A stretch of DNA of 64,000 bases. Origin: Cavenderia fasciculata (lineage: Eukaryota; Evosea; Eumycetozoa; Acytosteliales; Cavenderiaceae). How positions within the stretch are numbered: the first letter of the stretch is position 1; the number at the start of each line of letters is the position of its first letter. The stretch is from NCBI RefSeq assembly GCF_000203815.1, contig NW_004457723.1, positions 992,001-1,056,000 on the forward strand, given 5' to 3'. The position numbers and the translations under genes are program-made. A model generated the notes under the pieces. That model saw only the letters and a list, made by a program, of their open reading frames with translations. It was not told the DNA's origin and did no database searches. Below, one piece after another: positions 24,151 through 36,723 of the stretch.

Positions 24151-27100
24151 ATGGATACTGATATCATTACAGAAAACAACTCTTATGAAGAGGTAAACTA
24201 AACTAAACTCTTATTCCTCAATCAACTGATTTACTAATCATAACATCTATCTAATGTTTACTACTACTACTTCTACTACTACTATTAGTTAATGGAATAT
24301 AAAAGTGCTATACTTGAAAAAGAGTATTTGAACTCAAGTCTTGCACTTCATCAGCTGATTGAAGTTCAATCACACAGAAAAACACAATATAACATTTGTA
24401 TGTTCATTATTTTATAATTATTATTATTATTATTGATATGTATTCATTCTAATTGAATTTATTTAATATTTAGTCTTAAAGGATATGGAAATTGATGATA
24501 CAAAAGAACAATGTTATTCAATATTAACTCAAGGAATCCAAATATTATTGGTAGGTTGAGAAAGAGAGATAAATAATATTCTTTAAACTTATTTATTATT
24601 TAATTTATTAAAGGATGAAACAAATCAAGAAAGAAAATCAATGGAAGATAAAGATTTGGAAGAATTAAGAAATATTTATAATGAAACCAAGGAAATGCTT
24701 GAAGACAAAATATTGGAACAATACGAGGATATTGAGGTGTTGCACGAAAAGATTAGAGAGGTCAATGATAGAAACTCTATTCTCTTGAGTGAAAATAGTT
24801 CAATCGATTCAAAGGTTAAGAATGAATTGAATAGTCTTGGCAGTGAAAAGGAAGTGCTCGTGGAAAAGGTTGCCAAACTAAAGGCAGAGAGAGAGGCTCT
24901 AAAGGAACGCATCATTGCCTTGGAGAAACAAGTCGACAGCTGTGAAAAGCAAATGGCACAACAAGAAAAATTGATCAACCAAAAGGAAAAGAAATTTGAC
25001 CAGTTGGAAAAGTCACGCCAACGCGAACTCGAAGAGATGAGACAAAACTTGGAAAACACCACCAAAGAGGTGCGTTCGTTGGAGACACAACTTGCAAAGG
25101 CCGACCAACACATTAAAAAGGAAGAGACCAAGTGGAAGGAGGAAAAGGCCGAGATGGTCGACGACAACAAGAAGCGTATCAAGGCAGAGCAGGTCAAGAC
25201 CAAGGAGGAGCTCGCCAAGGTCCGCGAAGAAGTCTCTGACAAAAAGGCCGAGATCCTCAAACTCAAAGAGACCGTCGACTCGCTAAAAGAGGACAATCTC
25301 GATCTTTCAAAGAGTGTCAAGAACATGCAAGCAGACATTGGCAGCAAGGAGTCGGCCGACACCAAGTTGAAGCAACTCAATGAAAAGCTGACTGCCGAGG
25401 TCAAGTCGCTCAAGGAAGAGTCCAAGCAAAAGGTGACCGATGCCAAGGAACAAGCCAAGGAAAAGGTCAAAAAGGACCAAGCCAAGCACAAGGAAGAGGT
25501 CGAGAAGCTCAACGACCATCTATCCCAACTCGAGGGTGAAAAGGAGGAACTCGAGCGTTCTGTTGCAAAGTTGGAGGCTCTCAACCAACAATTATCCAAA
25601 AAGCAAGAGAAATCATCATCCATTGAAGAAAAGATTGAAAAGGAAAGAGAACGTTTGGCAGAGCAAGTGGATGTGCTCAAAAAGGAAATGAAAAAGTTGG
25701 AAAAGACAAATGAAAAATTGGAAGACGACAATAATACATTGCTTGGCAGTCAAGATGCCAAGACCCAAAAGATCGAGCGTTCCCTTCGCGATGCCAACAA
25801 ACAAAATGATGAACTCTTGGCCAAGGTCGATCAACTAAAAGAAGAGATTGTCGTCATCAAATCCAACGACAAGAGCATTGTCATTGAATCCAAGGAAAAG
25901 GATAGAAAGATCAAACAACTTGAACTTCAACTCTCTGAACGTTTGACTGAAAAGGAAAAACTCGAAGAATCTATTGGTAAACTTGAAAAACAACAACAAC
26001 AAAAAGATAAAGAAAGAGAAAAAGAAAGAGAAAAGGAAAAAGAAAAAGAAAAACTACTTCAACTTCAACTTCAAAAGGAAAAGGAAAAGGAAAAGCATGG
26101 TCAAAAGAGACAGATTCAAGAAGAGGAAGAGGAACAAGAGAAACCTACACCAGTTTTGAAACCACTTTCAAAATCAAGTAGAAAGAAAAAGGTTGAAGAA
26201 CCAGTGGTTGAGGAGGAGCCAGAAGAAGAGCCAATGGAAGAGGAAGAGGAGGAAGTTGTTCCAGCCAAGTCATCAAAGAGATCAACAAAGAAAACAAAGT
26301 TGACCGAAGAAAAGCCAGTAGTAGAGGAAGAAGTTAAAAAACCAGCCAGTCGCCGAGGTGGTAAAAAGGTACAACAAGAAGAGGAAGAGGAAAAGGTTGT
26401 TGAAGAGGAAGTCAAAAAGCCAGCCGGTCGTAGAGGTGCAAAGAAGGCTCCCGAACCAGAACCTGTACAAGAAGAAGAAGAGGAAAAAGTTGTTGAAGAG
26501 GAGGTCAAGAAACCAGCCGGTCGTAGAGGTGCTAAAAAGGCTCCTGAACCAGAAGAGGAAGAAGAAAAGGTTGTTGAAGAGGAAGTCAAAAAGCCAGCCG
26601 GTCGTAGAGGTGGAAAAAAGGCTCCCGAACCAGAACCTGTACAAGAAGAGGAAAAAATGGTTGAAGAGGAAGTCCCCAAGAAATCAACCGGTTCAAAGAG
26701 ATCAACAAGAGGAAAGAGATCCCAAGACATTGAAGAAGAGGAAAAAAGAAAAATGAAAAGGAAAAGGAAAAGGAAAAAGGTTGTTCAAGAGGAACCAGCT
26801 GAAGCGCCTGCCAAAAAATCTGCTGCTCGTAGAGGTAGACCACCAAAAGATGTAGTAGCTGAAAAAGAGGTCGTTGAAGAACCAATCGAAGAGGAACCAC
26901 CTGTAAAAAAGACTGGAAGAGGCAAGAGAGTTACCATTGTCGAACCACAAGAGGAAGAAGTTGCAGAGGAAGAAATTGTTGAGCCCGAGGAACCACCAGT
27001 CAAGAAGGGTACCAAGAGAGCTGCCTCAAAAAAAGAATAAACAACAAGACAAGGAAGAAGAACAACCAGCAGAGGAACAACCAGTAGAGGAAAGACCAAA

Positions 27101-27440
27101 ACGAGCATACACCAAGAAATCAAAAAAGAATGAAGAACCAGTAGTAGAAGAAGAAGAAGAAGAAGAACCAGAGAAACAACCAACAAAACCAAAGAGATCT
27201 TACACTAAAAAATCAAACAACAAACAGGAGGAGGCCACTGCCGCTCCAAAATCATCAACTTCTAAACCAACTCCATCAACATCTTCTCCAGCATTTGTAC
27301 AGCCAATTAAAGTGCCATCAAGTAGCACTACCAGCACCAGTGGCAGTGGTGGTACCACTCTATCATCACTCCACTCAATTATGAAAAATGTTGCAGGTTT
27401 AAATCTAAAGATTCCAAAACTTTCCCAAATGGGTCATTAA
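24151..27440 (+). CDS. Long coiled-coil protein with AT-hook-like basic repeats
   Basis: Exons 24151-24192, 24289-24397, 24474-24550 and 24614-27440. After a short N-terminal domain, residues about 90-570 form one long Lys/Glu/Gln-rich coiled coil. The C-terminal third is highly charged, with about four tandem units containing 'EEEVKKPAGRRGAKKAPEP' and later 'RRGRPPKD', which is a good AT-hook core, then a Ser/Thr-rich tail ending 'SLHSIMKNVAGLNLKIPKL'. The frame breaks at an A7 run at about 27030; removing one A gives a continuous 1017-residue protein. I do not recognise an orthologue. The acidic/basic repeats and AT-hook suggest a nuclear, DNA-associated scaffold. Kinesin-, myosin- or SMC-type motor or ATPase motifs are absent. 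Confidence 0.7.
26320..26700 (+). repeat. Tandem coding repeat, about 28 residues per unit
   Basis: Four successive copies of a unit with core 'VEEEVKKPAGRRG(A/G)KKAPEP' separated by Glu-rich spacers of varying length. The copies are very similar at DNA level, which suggests recent unit expansion within the coding sequence. Confidence 0.85.
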
Positions 27441-27592
27441 AATCAAATCAAATCAAACAAATAATCAGATCTGTGTAAACCCTCCCTCAATACCTATTTA
27501 AATAACAATTTTAGATTAGTGTGTATTATAATAAATATACATATATATTAAAAAAAAAAAATTAAATTACAAAGTAGAGAATGTTTAAAGAT

Positions 27593-30500
27593 TTATTGTT
27601 GTACAATTTCAATTTCCTTTTCCTTTTCCATTTCCACCTTTTCTTTTCTACGGAAAAGAGTATAAGAAAGATTAGGAATAAAGGAACCAAAATCATTAGT
27701 GTATTTATCAAGGTTGACAAATATTGGTATTGTTTTGGATCGATGATAGTGAACAGTCATTGTTTCAATAGTATTGCTCTTGTTGATGAGAAGGAATACA
27801 TTTTTAAATAATTCATCCATTTCTCCAGCCATTAAATGTGCATCATGGAAATCATAGGGTTTGAACATGACAAACTTGATTTTTAGTCTTTTAAGTGCTC
27901 CAAACTTTGCCAACAATTCTACCATATCCAATGTAAGAACGGTATCTTTGTTTCCAATACCCAATGTAAGGGTTTGAATTGATTTGAAACGATCTTGATC
28001 TGCAATCTGTTCTGTAAACTTTGTATTGACTTTTGATAGACGATACGATAGAGTAGTGATCGAGTGGAAGAGTTGATTGTTTGCAATCACTTTAAAATCG
28101 GTGCTTGCATTCATATGCAAATTTGAACAATACCTTAGGTATTTTTCAAATCCACTAGCGTTTTGTGAAATTAAATAGGATTGTGATACATAATCTCTAT
28201 ATTCTATTATTATTTCCCTTTCTCCATTTGGATTATTACAATTATTAATATTGTTTTTAGAATTAAATTTAATATTTTTAGATTTTAAATAATTAAATAA
28301 TAAATCTAAATAATCAATATGATAATAGAATGAATTGATTGTCAATCTTTTTAGATTTGGACAAGAATCTATATAGCTTTTGATGAAATTGAATATTTCG
28401 GGAGGATAGATAGGTGTGTTTTTAAAAGTCAATGTTAAAGTTTCCAAGGTGGTACACTCCTCGTTGTTGAAAATGGTGTCGAATGAAAGAATGTTGTGGA
28501 ATGGATGAATTTGAATATAAAGGTCTTGGAGTTTTGGAAAATGTTTTGGAAGGAAATGTTTTCTAAGACCTCGATACTCTAAAAGTAAAAGTCGCTCCAA
28601 ACTAGGCATAACTTCTTTCTTCGTGAGTTCTACAAAGCCTTGACCTTTGAGTGATTTGATTTGACTTGTTTGAACCAAAGACATTGGACTCTGACCATCA
28701 GTACCAGAACCCATAAACTTATCATATAGAATGGATCTATATTTGTTTGTTGCACCGTCGTTACGATATGATACCATCTTGAAAAAGTATTTGGATACTT
28801 GTGCGAGTGATCTTACAATCCATTGATTTGAACATTCAATATCTTGAAATAATAAATCAACTATTTTAGAGAATAAATAGTTTGGCAAGTTCAATGTTGT
28901 TGCAGTAGTATTGTTATTATTATTAATCGCTGGTATTTTCCCTTCTGGTAGGAGTTTGAATAGTTTGGTATTTTGAGTGGCGGTAATATGTCTTTCAATG
29001 TCATCGAGTGTGTCATCTGATAGTCGATAATAGATACTCTCCCAGTTGCCGATACGGAAGAAATCATCTGGATAGGTAAACAGGTAGTGTCTGAGTGTAG
29101 GTATGTTGCATGTTGACATGATGGCTTCTAATAGCACGGAAAAGTCAGCTGTTCTCCACGCTCCAGTCTTTTCCAAATCGATCATTTCATTGTGATGGAA
29201 TTGATAGTGACAGTTGATTAATTGGACTGCATCCTCGAGTCTCATACAATCTTGTCCAATACGACCACCCTCAGAGTAGTGATAGTGTAACATGTCAAAG
29301 ATGTATTCAACATTCTTGGTGGTTGTGATGTGTCCCAAAAGGTGATGCAACCCCATACGCAATGAACTTTGCATCCAATCGCCAAACTCTTCCTTTAGTT
29401 TACCCTTTAGATGATCAGAGAGCATTCGAACCAACCGAGATACCTGAGGATGAGTTGGAAGTGAATCGACGATTTGGTCAACCAGCTTGATGACCAGGTT
29501 GGAAGAAGAGATTTTGAATTTAATCTCAAACTGCGAATAGAATTGCAAGAGATGAACGGCGGACTTTACCGATTGGGTGCGTTCCATGCTTCTGAGCATT
29601 CTTGGATTGAATTGCGATGCATTGATGAGCTTTGTAAAGCCAGTATCGTGCCAAGGAACAAAGTCAAATACTATTGTTTTGGCAATATCGATTGATACCT
29701 TCCATCTAAAGAATCGGTGGTTTGAAAAGAGATTGTGGGCCAGTCTGACAAGCTCTCGTTCCAACTCTGGACGTTCGTCATCATAGTCTAAAAAGTGACG
29801 GTAATTTGATCCAAGTACCTTTTGGAGTTGCTTTAAATGCACCTTGGTAAATGGTAGAGTGGATATGCAGCAGGTGGCCAAATGTCTAAATGCCTCCAAA
29901 AATAGAGGAAATGCTTCTTGATCAAACTTTTTAGCCTTACTCTCCAAATGTCCATGAATCTTGAATAAACTTTGATACACTAGTGGTGATGATCTAATCG
30001 TATCTATTTTGGTAATGATTCTCTCTTGCAATTTAATTTCCTTTTTTCCAATGGTAATTAAATCAAATACCCATCGTAACAGTTTTTCATTCAATGTAGA
30101 GGTAGGGGATGAAGAAAAGGAGGATAAAAAGCCAAAATGATAATTGGAGTGGTTTAATTGTACAAACTCGATCAAATAGCTAATTGAAACGATAATGTCG
30201 ACATTGTCACTAAAAAGCGATTTGAATGAAATTGCGTATTGGTTTAATTGATCGGCACAAAGTATAAAGTTGGAGGCGACCACTGGTTTTGGAAAAGAAT
30301 GAGTATCCATTTTAATATGTTTGAATATGATATTGAGCATATGCACGTCTTTTGCCTCTATTGCCAAATCTATGAGTTGTACAATCGTTTGTTTACGTTG
30401 AAAAGAAGAATATTCTTCTTTTTGTGTATATGCATCTTTACAAATGTGATAGATGATAGTGTTGCAAATAGAATAAAAATGTCGATTCTTGTAAATAAAT

Positions 30501-31422
30501 CCTTTTTGAACCAAATACAAATAAATAATTTCATCTTTTACATGTCCTTCTTTTATAAAGGCATCCAAATGTCTATGAATAATTGAATATAATTTCTTTG
30601 ATTTTACATTTTTTAATATTAATCTAAAAATATTAAAATAAATGATAATTATTATTAGTTTTATAAAATTAATTTGAATTAGAAGAAGGAAAGAAAACAT
30701 ACTTTGCATATTGTTGAATGATTGGTGAATTTGGACTTTGTATCATTGACAAATGATAAATCATAAGTTCATTCTTTCTATCATCTTCAGATGCCATTAA
30801 CATTAATTGTGAGAACCGTTGTTCAGTTGATATGGTACATTCATTACCTTTTAAATTTGAAATGGTTATATATTGCTAAAAAAAAATAACACATGTCAAT
30901 ATTATAATGGATGGATAGAGACTTTACAATATTTACTTAGGTTACATACATCAAAATTAAAATCAAATAATAATGGAATGATTGATAAAAGTAAATCATT
31001 TAATTCGGTATGGGTTGGACGAGGACTATGATCATAGTTTGTCAATGATGAAATAAACCAACCAATAATTTGTTTGTATTGCTTTTTAAACTCTGAAGTA
31101 TGATTATTGAGAGATATATTTCGTTCATAGATACTCTTAATCTTTAAATATGTAACATTTGAAGCTTTTACTTGTTGTTCATAACCTTTAATAAATAATA
31201 AGATTAGTCTAGGCACACACAACGTCACCTTTTAAAATACATGTGTTACATACTATCATAAGTTGGATTATTTATGAATCGAAACAACTCTGCTTCGTCT
31301 TCCTCTTTTACTTGTATTGTTTGTTGTTTTTGTTGTTTTTGTTGGATCTTTAGTATTTGTTGTAATTTTTGGTTCTCTATTTGTTCAATGGTGTTTAATA
31401 TGATTGATAAGTATAGTTTCAT
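27593..31422 (-). CDS. Large F-box/leucine-rich-repeat-like orphan protein
   Basis: Four exons (31422-31254, 31185-30950, 30874-30703, 30624-27593) join to 1202 residues. The N-terminal two thirds is helical, with ankyrin-like or TPR-like hairpins. Near residue 790 there is an F-box-like helix pair ('LPNYLFSKIVDLLFQDIE' followed by 'LAQVSKYFFKMVSYR'). The last 350 residues contain LRR-like strands ('LKRLTINSFYYHIDYLDLLF', 'IQTLTLGIGNKDTVLTLDMV', 'LKRLKIKFVMF'). This layout is seen in large uncharacterised dictyostelid families. A ubiquitin-ligase adaptor role is possible but inferred only from the F-box-like segment. Confidence 0.65.
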
Positions 31423-31792
31423 AATGTATGTAATGTAATGTTAGATTTAGTGGTGGTATAGTAGTAGTAGTAGTAATAGATGATATTAATATATACAGAT
31501 AAATAATTGTACAGATAATTTAAGTATACATGTGCGAATGTCGTAAGAATTCAATTTAATTTAATTTAAATGGACAGGCTCAGTTCCCGATGGTCTGCAA
31601 TAAAAGATGAAGTTTGGAAAGATTTTTTAAATATTTATTTTTAAATTGTTATACCCAATATTGCGTTCAAAAAGGGAAAATTCATCAAACTTGTTTTGTG
31701 AACAAGTTGTTGTTAATAATAGAGTTGAGTGAGGACTGTGTATACTTTAGTCTTTTATAAATATATAGAGGAAGATTATAGAGATAGAGAAT

Positions 31793-32649
31793 ATGGGTGT
31801 AAATAAATCAACGTTAAGAACAGAGGAAATAGAAGAAGTCCAACAAATAACAGGTGTTTGTATGTGCATATACATGTGCATGGGATCATATGATGATTGA
31901 TCAATATCACAGTGTCTATACAATAGTCTATTTGTTATATATATATAACTAACAATCTATCTTTTATATGACAGTTTCACAAAAAGAGATAAAGAGATTA
32001 TTCAAGAGATTCAAAAGACTAGATAAAGAAGAAAAGGGTGTCATAAATGTAGAAGATTTTCCAGGTATACCAGAGTTGTCAATGAATCCTCTTCTACCTC
32101 GTCTCATAGCTATATTCGATGTCAATCGTGACAGTCAACTCAACTTTGCTCAGTTTGTAAATACACTTTCAGTCTTTCATCCAAATGCCAAAAAGGAAGA
32201 TAAATTAAAATGTATGAATTGAATGATGTGATGATGATGATGATGATGATGATGATCGGTGGATCTTAGAGACAGATGATTGATTGATTTGGTCACAATA
32301 TACTTACGAAACCATCACACCTTAGTATTATTTAGAGTATATGATATCAACAATATTGGATATATAACAAAAGGAGATATTGAAACAGTTTTGACAATGA
32401 TGGTTGGTAATAATCTATTAAAGGATCAAGTTGCTACCATCGTTGCTGAAACATTTGAAGATGCAGACAAGGGAAACAAAGGAAAATTATCATTTGACGA
32501 TTTTAAAAATGTAACTAAACAAACAAACAAACAATCAAACTATCATATATAATATTGACCTAATCACTCTTACTTTTTTTTAGTCATTCCAAGATACAAT
32601 GCCAGAAAATCTTTTATCAATTCAATTTAGTAATCCTTATGATGTATAA
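31793..32649 (+). CDS. cnbA: Calcineurin B-like EF-hand protein, N-myristoylated
   Basis: Four exons (31793-31859, 31975-32211, 32326-32510, 32584-32649) give 184 residues. The N-terminus 'MGVNKSTLR' fits the myristoylation consensus used by calcineurin B. The 'EIKRLFKRFKRLD' segment, 'IPELSMNPLLPRLIAIFD', 'FRVYDINNIGYIT' and 'VLTMMVGNNL' match calcineurin B along its length, including the linker that grips the A subunit. All four EF loops deviate from consensus (for example position 12 is Gln in the second loop, position 5 is Ile in the third and Lys in the fourth), so calcium binding may be weak. It could be the true regulatory subunit or a diverged paralogue. A 70-bp spacer of TGA repeats falls in the second intron. 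Confidence 0.78.
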
Positions 32650-32748
32650 ATTTAAAACTATTATTAATAATTACAACTAGTTAGCTATTCAATCATGATG
32701 ATTGATTGATTTGGATATATTATATGTGTATACAAAATATTGGAATGA

Positions 32749-33930
32749 TTATAGTTCTTCCTCTTTGGTCATCGTTTCGTCCTTTTCCTTTTCCTCCTTC
32801 TCCTCCTTTTCCTCCTCCTGATTGACCGTCTCTTTTGATTGGTTGGTATTTATTTTCTTTTGATTGTTGTTGGTAGTCATCTTTGTCTCATCCTTTTCCT
32901 TTCCATCATCCTTTTTCTTTTGTTTCTCTTTCCACATTGTTTGATTGAATTTTTCGATTGTGCTACTCTCAATGACAAGAGAATGACTGTTACGACACTT
33001 GGCAACCGATAGATCCACTCCAATAGAACTCAATCCCAATAAATTGGCAGTTCCCAACACGCTTCCTTTACCACAGAAGCAATCCAATATCGATGTAGAT
33101 CCAACACCACGAATAAACCGCACTGCCACCAGACATGCATTGAGACCCATTGCTTTTGGCCATACCATCGCACCTCTTGGTGCAACATCTGGAGTGTTGT
33201 CTTGATGCATGATAGATGATGGGTTCTTGGCAATACAAATCATATGAGTAAAAGATGCCTTGTTTCGTGTTACAACCTCTGTCTCTACAGGATGAGATAA
33301 CATCAGTTTGTGAAACAATACTTTACACTCTGACAACTCTGCACCTTTTTGAACCATATATCCTTTATCAACGTATTCTTCTGTAACTGATTTATCCTTT
33401 TTCCATTTCCTCTTGATATCAGTTTGATAGAATATTGCTACATTATTATCACTTAACTAAAGATGAAAACAATCGTTAATTAAGAGTATCAATTGACATA
33501 ACATTATTTGTATACAAACCTTTGAAGTTATTAAACGAACAGCATTTACAAACCATTCTTTATATTGAGGTAATGTATAACCAGACATTTCTACGATATC
33601 TGGTAGTGATGTAATAACAGAGGTATTTGGAGACAATTCATTGTTCTTGAGCCATTCAATTGCATCGATACAATAGACTTGTCTTGTTACTTTTAATCTA
33701 TCTTTTGGTACATGTATCTTGTTTTCTTTGATTGTCATATCAATATCATATTCACTTTCAAAGTATGTCTGTGTATCTTTTTCATTGTTCTTTGGTCTAT
33801 CCTCTTTTCTTAATCTGTTGTTTGTCGTAGTTGTTGTCGTCGTTGACGTTGTAGATGATGGTGTAACCTCTGTACTAGTAGTACTAGTACTAGTACTAGT
33901 ACTTTTATCTGTCAATGATAAAGATTCCAT
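32749..33930 (-). CDS. Predicted SAM-dependent methyltransferase of unknown substrate
   Basis: Two exons (33930-33520 and 33456-32749) encode 372 residues. A Ser/Thr-rich leader of about 60 residues precedes a conserved domain with 'VITSLPDIVEMSGYTLPQY', 'VAIFYQTDIKRKWKKDKS', 'HMICIAKNPSS', 'PDVAPRGAMVWPKAMGLNAC' and the motif-I-like 'ILDCFCGKGSVLGTANLLGL' followed by 'IGVD'. The aromatic/acidic motif-I ending and permuted order resemble N6/N4-type or RNA-base methyltransferases. The C-terminal 70 residues are Lys/Glu-rich and disordered. The family is conserved in bacteria and eukaryotes but I cannot name a substrate. Confidence 0.7.
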
Positions 33931-34779
33931 AATGATGATGATATAATGATAATAAATAATATATATATGCGTGTAATTTATTTGTTTAAAAGCCAATGAG
34001 TTGACGACGAATAATAATAATTATTAATATTTTTAGAAAAGAAATGATTCATTCTTGTTTCGGTCGATTTGGGGCAATGATTAACACTTTGAATAGAGGG
34101 TGTGTCAAGTCGATGGCAGTGCGTAGTGGGTGCTAGGTGCGTCGTTCAGCAGCTATCCCAATTGGGTCGTAAAAAAATAAAAAAAAAATGAATTTCCATT
34201 TTAGGAATTGTCGGTTGGCAGACTTTAGAGCACCAACCAAGCCACAGTAAGTTTATTATGAGTCAATAAAAGAGATAAAGTATAAGATAAATGAAGAGAT
34301 AGAACATAGTATAGTTAGAACATATAGTATATAGTTATATATATAGATATATCATTGTATTTTGTGGCTCGTTAGTGCCAAATGCACAAGAAAGGATAAG
34401 GAATAAGAGTTCACAATATTGTCAAGTACTGAATCAACACCAAGTCTATTGCTGTTATAACATTCACGAGTTACTTGTACTTATTTGCTCCTCCAATCCA
34501 CTCTTGATGCAGAGAGATACAGAGCTGTTCAAGTAAATTATCATTGTTTAAAGATATTGCCGCAGTTGCGTCTTTGTATGTTTAAATCTGCCACGATTAT
34601 CGATCATAGCATTGGTCCATTTACACTCAACTACCTGACCTGTGTCTCTTATCGCACTAGCTAGTTGCATGTTACTATAGTATAGAACTACCTACCTTTT
34701 TTTTATCTTCTTTTTTGGTTTTATTTATAACTATTTATTGGTGAATGGATGAATGGATGGATGGATGGAATGAACGGAG
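33931..34779. other. Intergenic region next to the transposase
   Basis: About 850 bp with no supported gene. It contains TATAGATATA-type repeats near 34300-34360 and a GGAT run near 34750. It may include the 3' end of the mobile element; I looked for a TTAA target site with terminal inverted repeats but could not fix one. Confidence 0.4.
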
Positions 34780-36556
34780 TTATCCTTGTCGTTGTTGTTG
34801 ATGTTGATGTACTATTGCCGATAGAAGCAGTTTGTTTTCTGGGAGATGTGCTATAAGATAGCATTCATCGTGAAAGTTAACTTTACATTGGCAACAAGTC
34901 TTGGTGGTTCTTGTTCTACGCTTTACATCAAGGACTTTGCAATACTGACAAGGATTTAGATCACCTTGAACCAATGCGTGGACTACAGTTTGAGGAGCAG
35001 CAGCAGAAGTGGGAGCATATTGGCCTCCATTTCCACTGGTTACGTATGTGGATTGTGTAGCCAATTCTTGTTCCAGTTGTTTAATCCTATCTCTTTGATC
35101 CTGGAATACTTTTGATGTAATTGGATTCAAGTGTTCCAATTGTTTTTGAATAGGCTCCTGCAAGCCAAGCTTATCTCTTACCACGTTTTGAGTGAAATCA
35201 CAAAATCGGTATGTGCTATTGCCTTCAAGGGATTTGAAGATGCAATATGCATTCACCATTGCACGATCCAACTGCGCAAATATGTTAACATGTGTGTATT
35301 TGCTTTTTCGATGGGGATATGACCGACAATTTGATGATAGTTGTCCTGACAGATCGACTCCGTGGGTAGTTGCATTGTATTGAGTCTGCACATCGAGCTT
35401 TGTGAGTTTTCCTTCTTTTAATGTATATGGATTACAGGCATTTGATAAAAAATATGTTACTTTGCTGTCATTGATGGCGGTGGCACAAATGTCCTGGGGA
35501 ATACCAGAGTCTTCTTTTGGAAATGCTATAGCAGCCAACTTTTTCTTGTTGTCCTTTTGTACCATGCGTCCTAAACCATCTTTGAAAAGGTACGTTGGTC
35601 TAATGGACCTTACAGTCATTACATAATGAATCTTATTGTTGGGATTGTTATCGTCGTTGTTGGAATTGATGTTTTGACTAAAGTTTGATAATACAGTGGC
35701 AACTTGTAATGATGTGTAATAGTTATCCATTGCAAACAAATAGTGACTCAATGGTCTATCATCTGTAGCTACTTTTTGTCTGACCCACTCTGCAAATTCG
35801 ATTGGGATTTTAAGAGGACTATTTGGTGGAAAAGAACTAACCACAGATGGATCTAAATAAGACAATAATAATGATTAGACATATGATGATAATGATGATA
35901 TTTGTAAATTGTTATAAAACAACATACCTATTGTTACAGATTTTGTTGTAGATTCATCACTACCTCTGTAAAGCCATTGGGTCAATATAAAACCATTTGA
36001 GTCAGATAAAACGAAATACTTTAATCCAAATTTGTGTGGTTTATCTGGTTCATACTGCTTGAACCTTACCAAGCCTTTATAAGGGGCCATATATTCATCG
36101 ATTGATAAACGTAATGATGGGATATAGTGGTTGTTTGAATTTTTTTCAATCATTTGAATGACGGAATCTTCGTCATAGTGAAGGAATTTGAGGATGGACT
36201 TAAATCTTTTTCTTGACATTAATGGGCGGATAACAGATGGAGGATGGAAAGGGCTCTTTCTATTCCAATGGTCTTCCGCCCGTGGGAGTTTGACAAGACC
36301 CATAAAAAAGGCAATATAAAAGAAATTCTCCAATTGTTTATAGGTAAACAACTTGGTGTTGTCAACCAACTGTATTTCCTCTTGTTCTAACTGTTCTTGA
36401 ATAAAGCTAAGCCTATCTTGTGGAGATAATCCTTGTGGCATTGTTGATAGAAACCCACGCTTCCAAGTCTCAAAATCAACCATTCTTCCAACAATTTGAT
36501 TGTACTCAGTTTCTACTGCATTGGTTTGATTTGAGGTAGATGTGGTAGATGTTGTC

Positions 36557-36650
<94 letters not shown>

Positions 36651-36723
36651 TGGTCGATGTTTGCGAGTGGGAGGGTGTTTTTTTCTTTGTATTCTTTTGA
36701 ATGGGTGTCTTGCTTGACGAGTG
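34780..36723 (-). mobile_element. PiggyBac-type transposase gene
   Basis: Two exons (about 36723-35928 and 35852-34780) are open; from the internal Met at 36483 they give 542 residues. The DDE_Tnp_1_7 (piggyBac) core is complete: first Asp in 'LRLSIDEYMAPYKG', second in 'FAMDNYYTSLQV', third in 'THGVDLSGQLSSNCRSYP'. The C-terminus has a cysteine-rich zinc domain ('CQYCKVLD', 'CCQCKVNFHDECYLIAHLP') as in autonomous piggyBac proteins. Upstream of Met 36483 the same frame continues through a long Ser tract encoded by GAT/ATC repeats, so the true start may lie in another exon. The intact catalytic residues suggest a recent or domesticated copy. Terminal inverted repeats were not found by eye. Confidence 0.85.
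36557..36650. repeat. (GAT)n trinucleotide repeat
   Basis: About 31 uninterrupted GAT units. In the transposase frame (minus strand) it encodes a pure Ser run; in the overlapping Fanzor-like frame it would encode Ile. It marks the junction between the two mobile-element pieces and is expected to be length-variable. Confidence 0.95.

Noticed and set aside
24676-25731. 351-residue open frame antisense to the coiled-coil gene
   Set aside because: Ser/Phe-rich composition is the expected complement of Lys/Glu codons in a coiled coil.
31422-31430. Possibility that 30900-31422 is a separate small gene from the large orphan at 27593-30624
   Set aside because: The splice sites join the blocks in one frame with a total length divisible by three, so a single gene is better supported.
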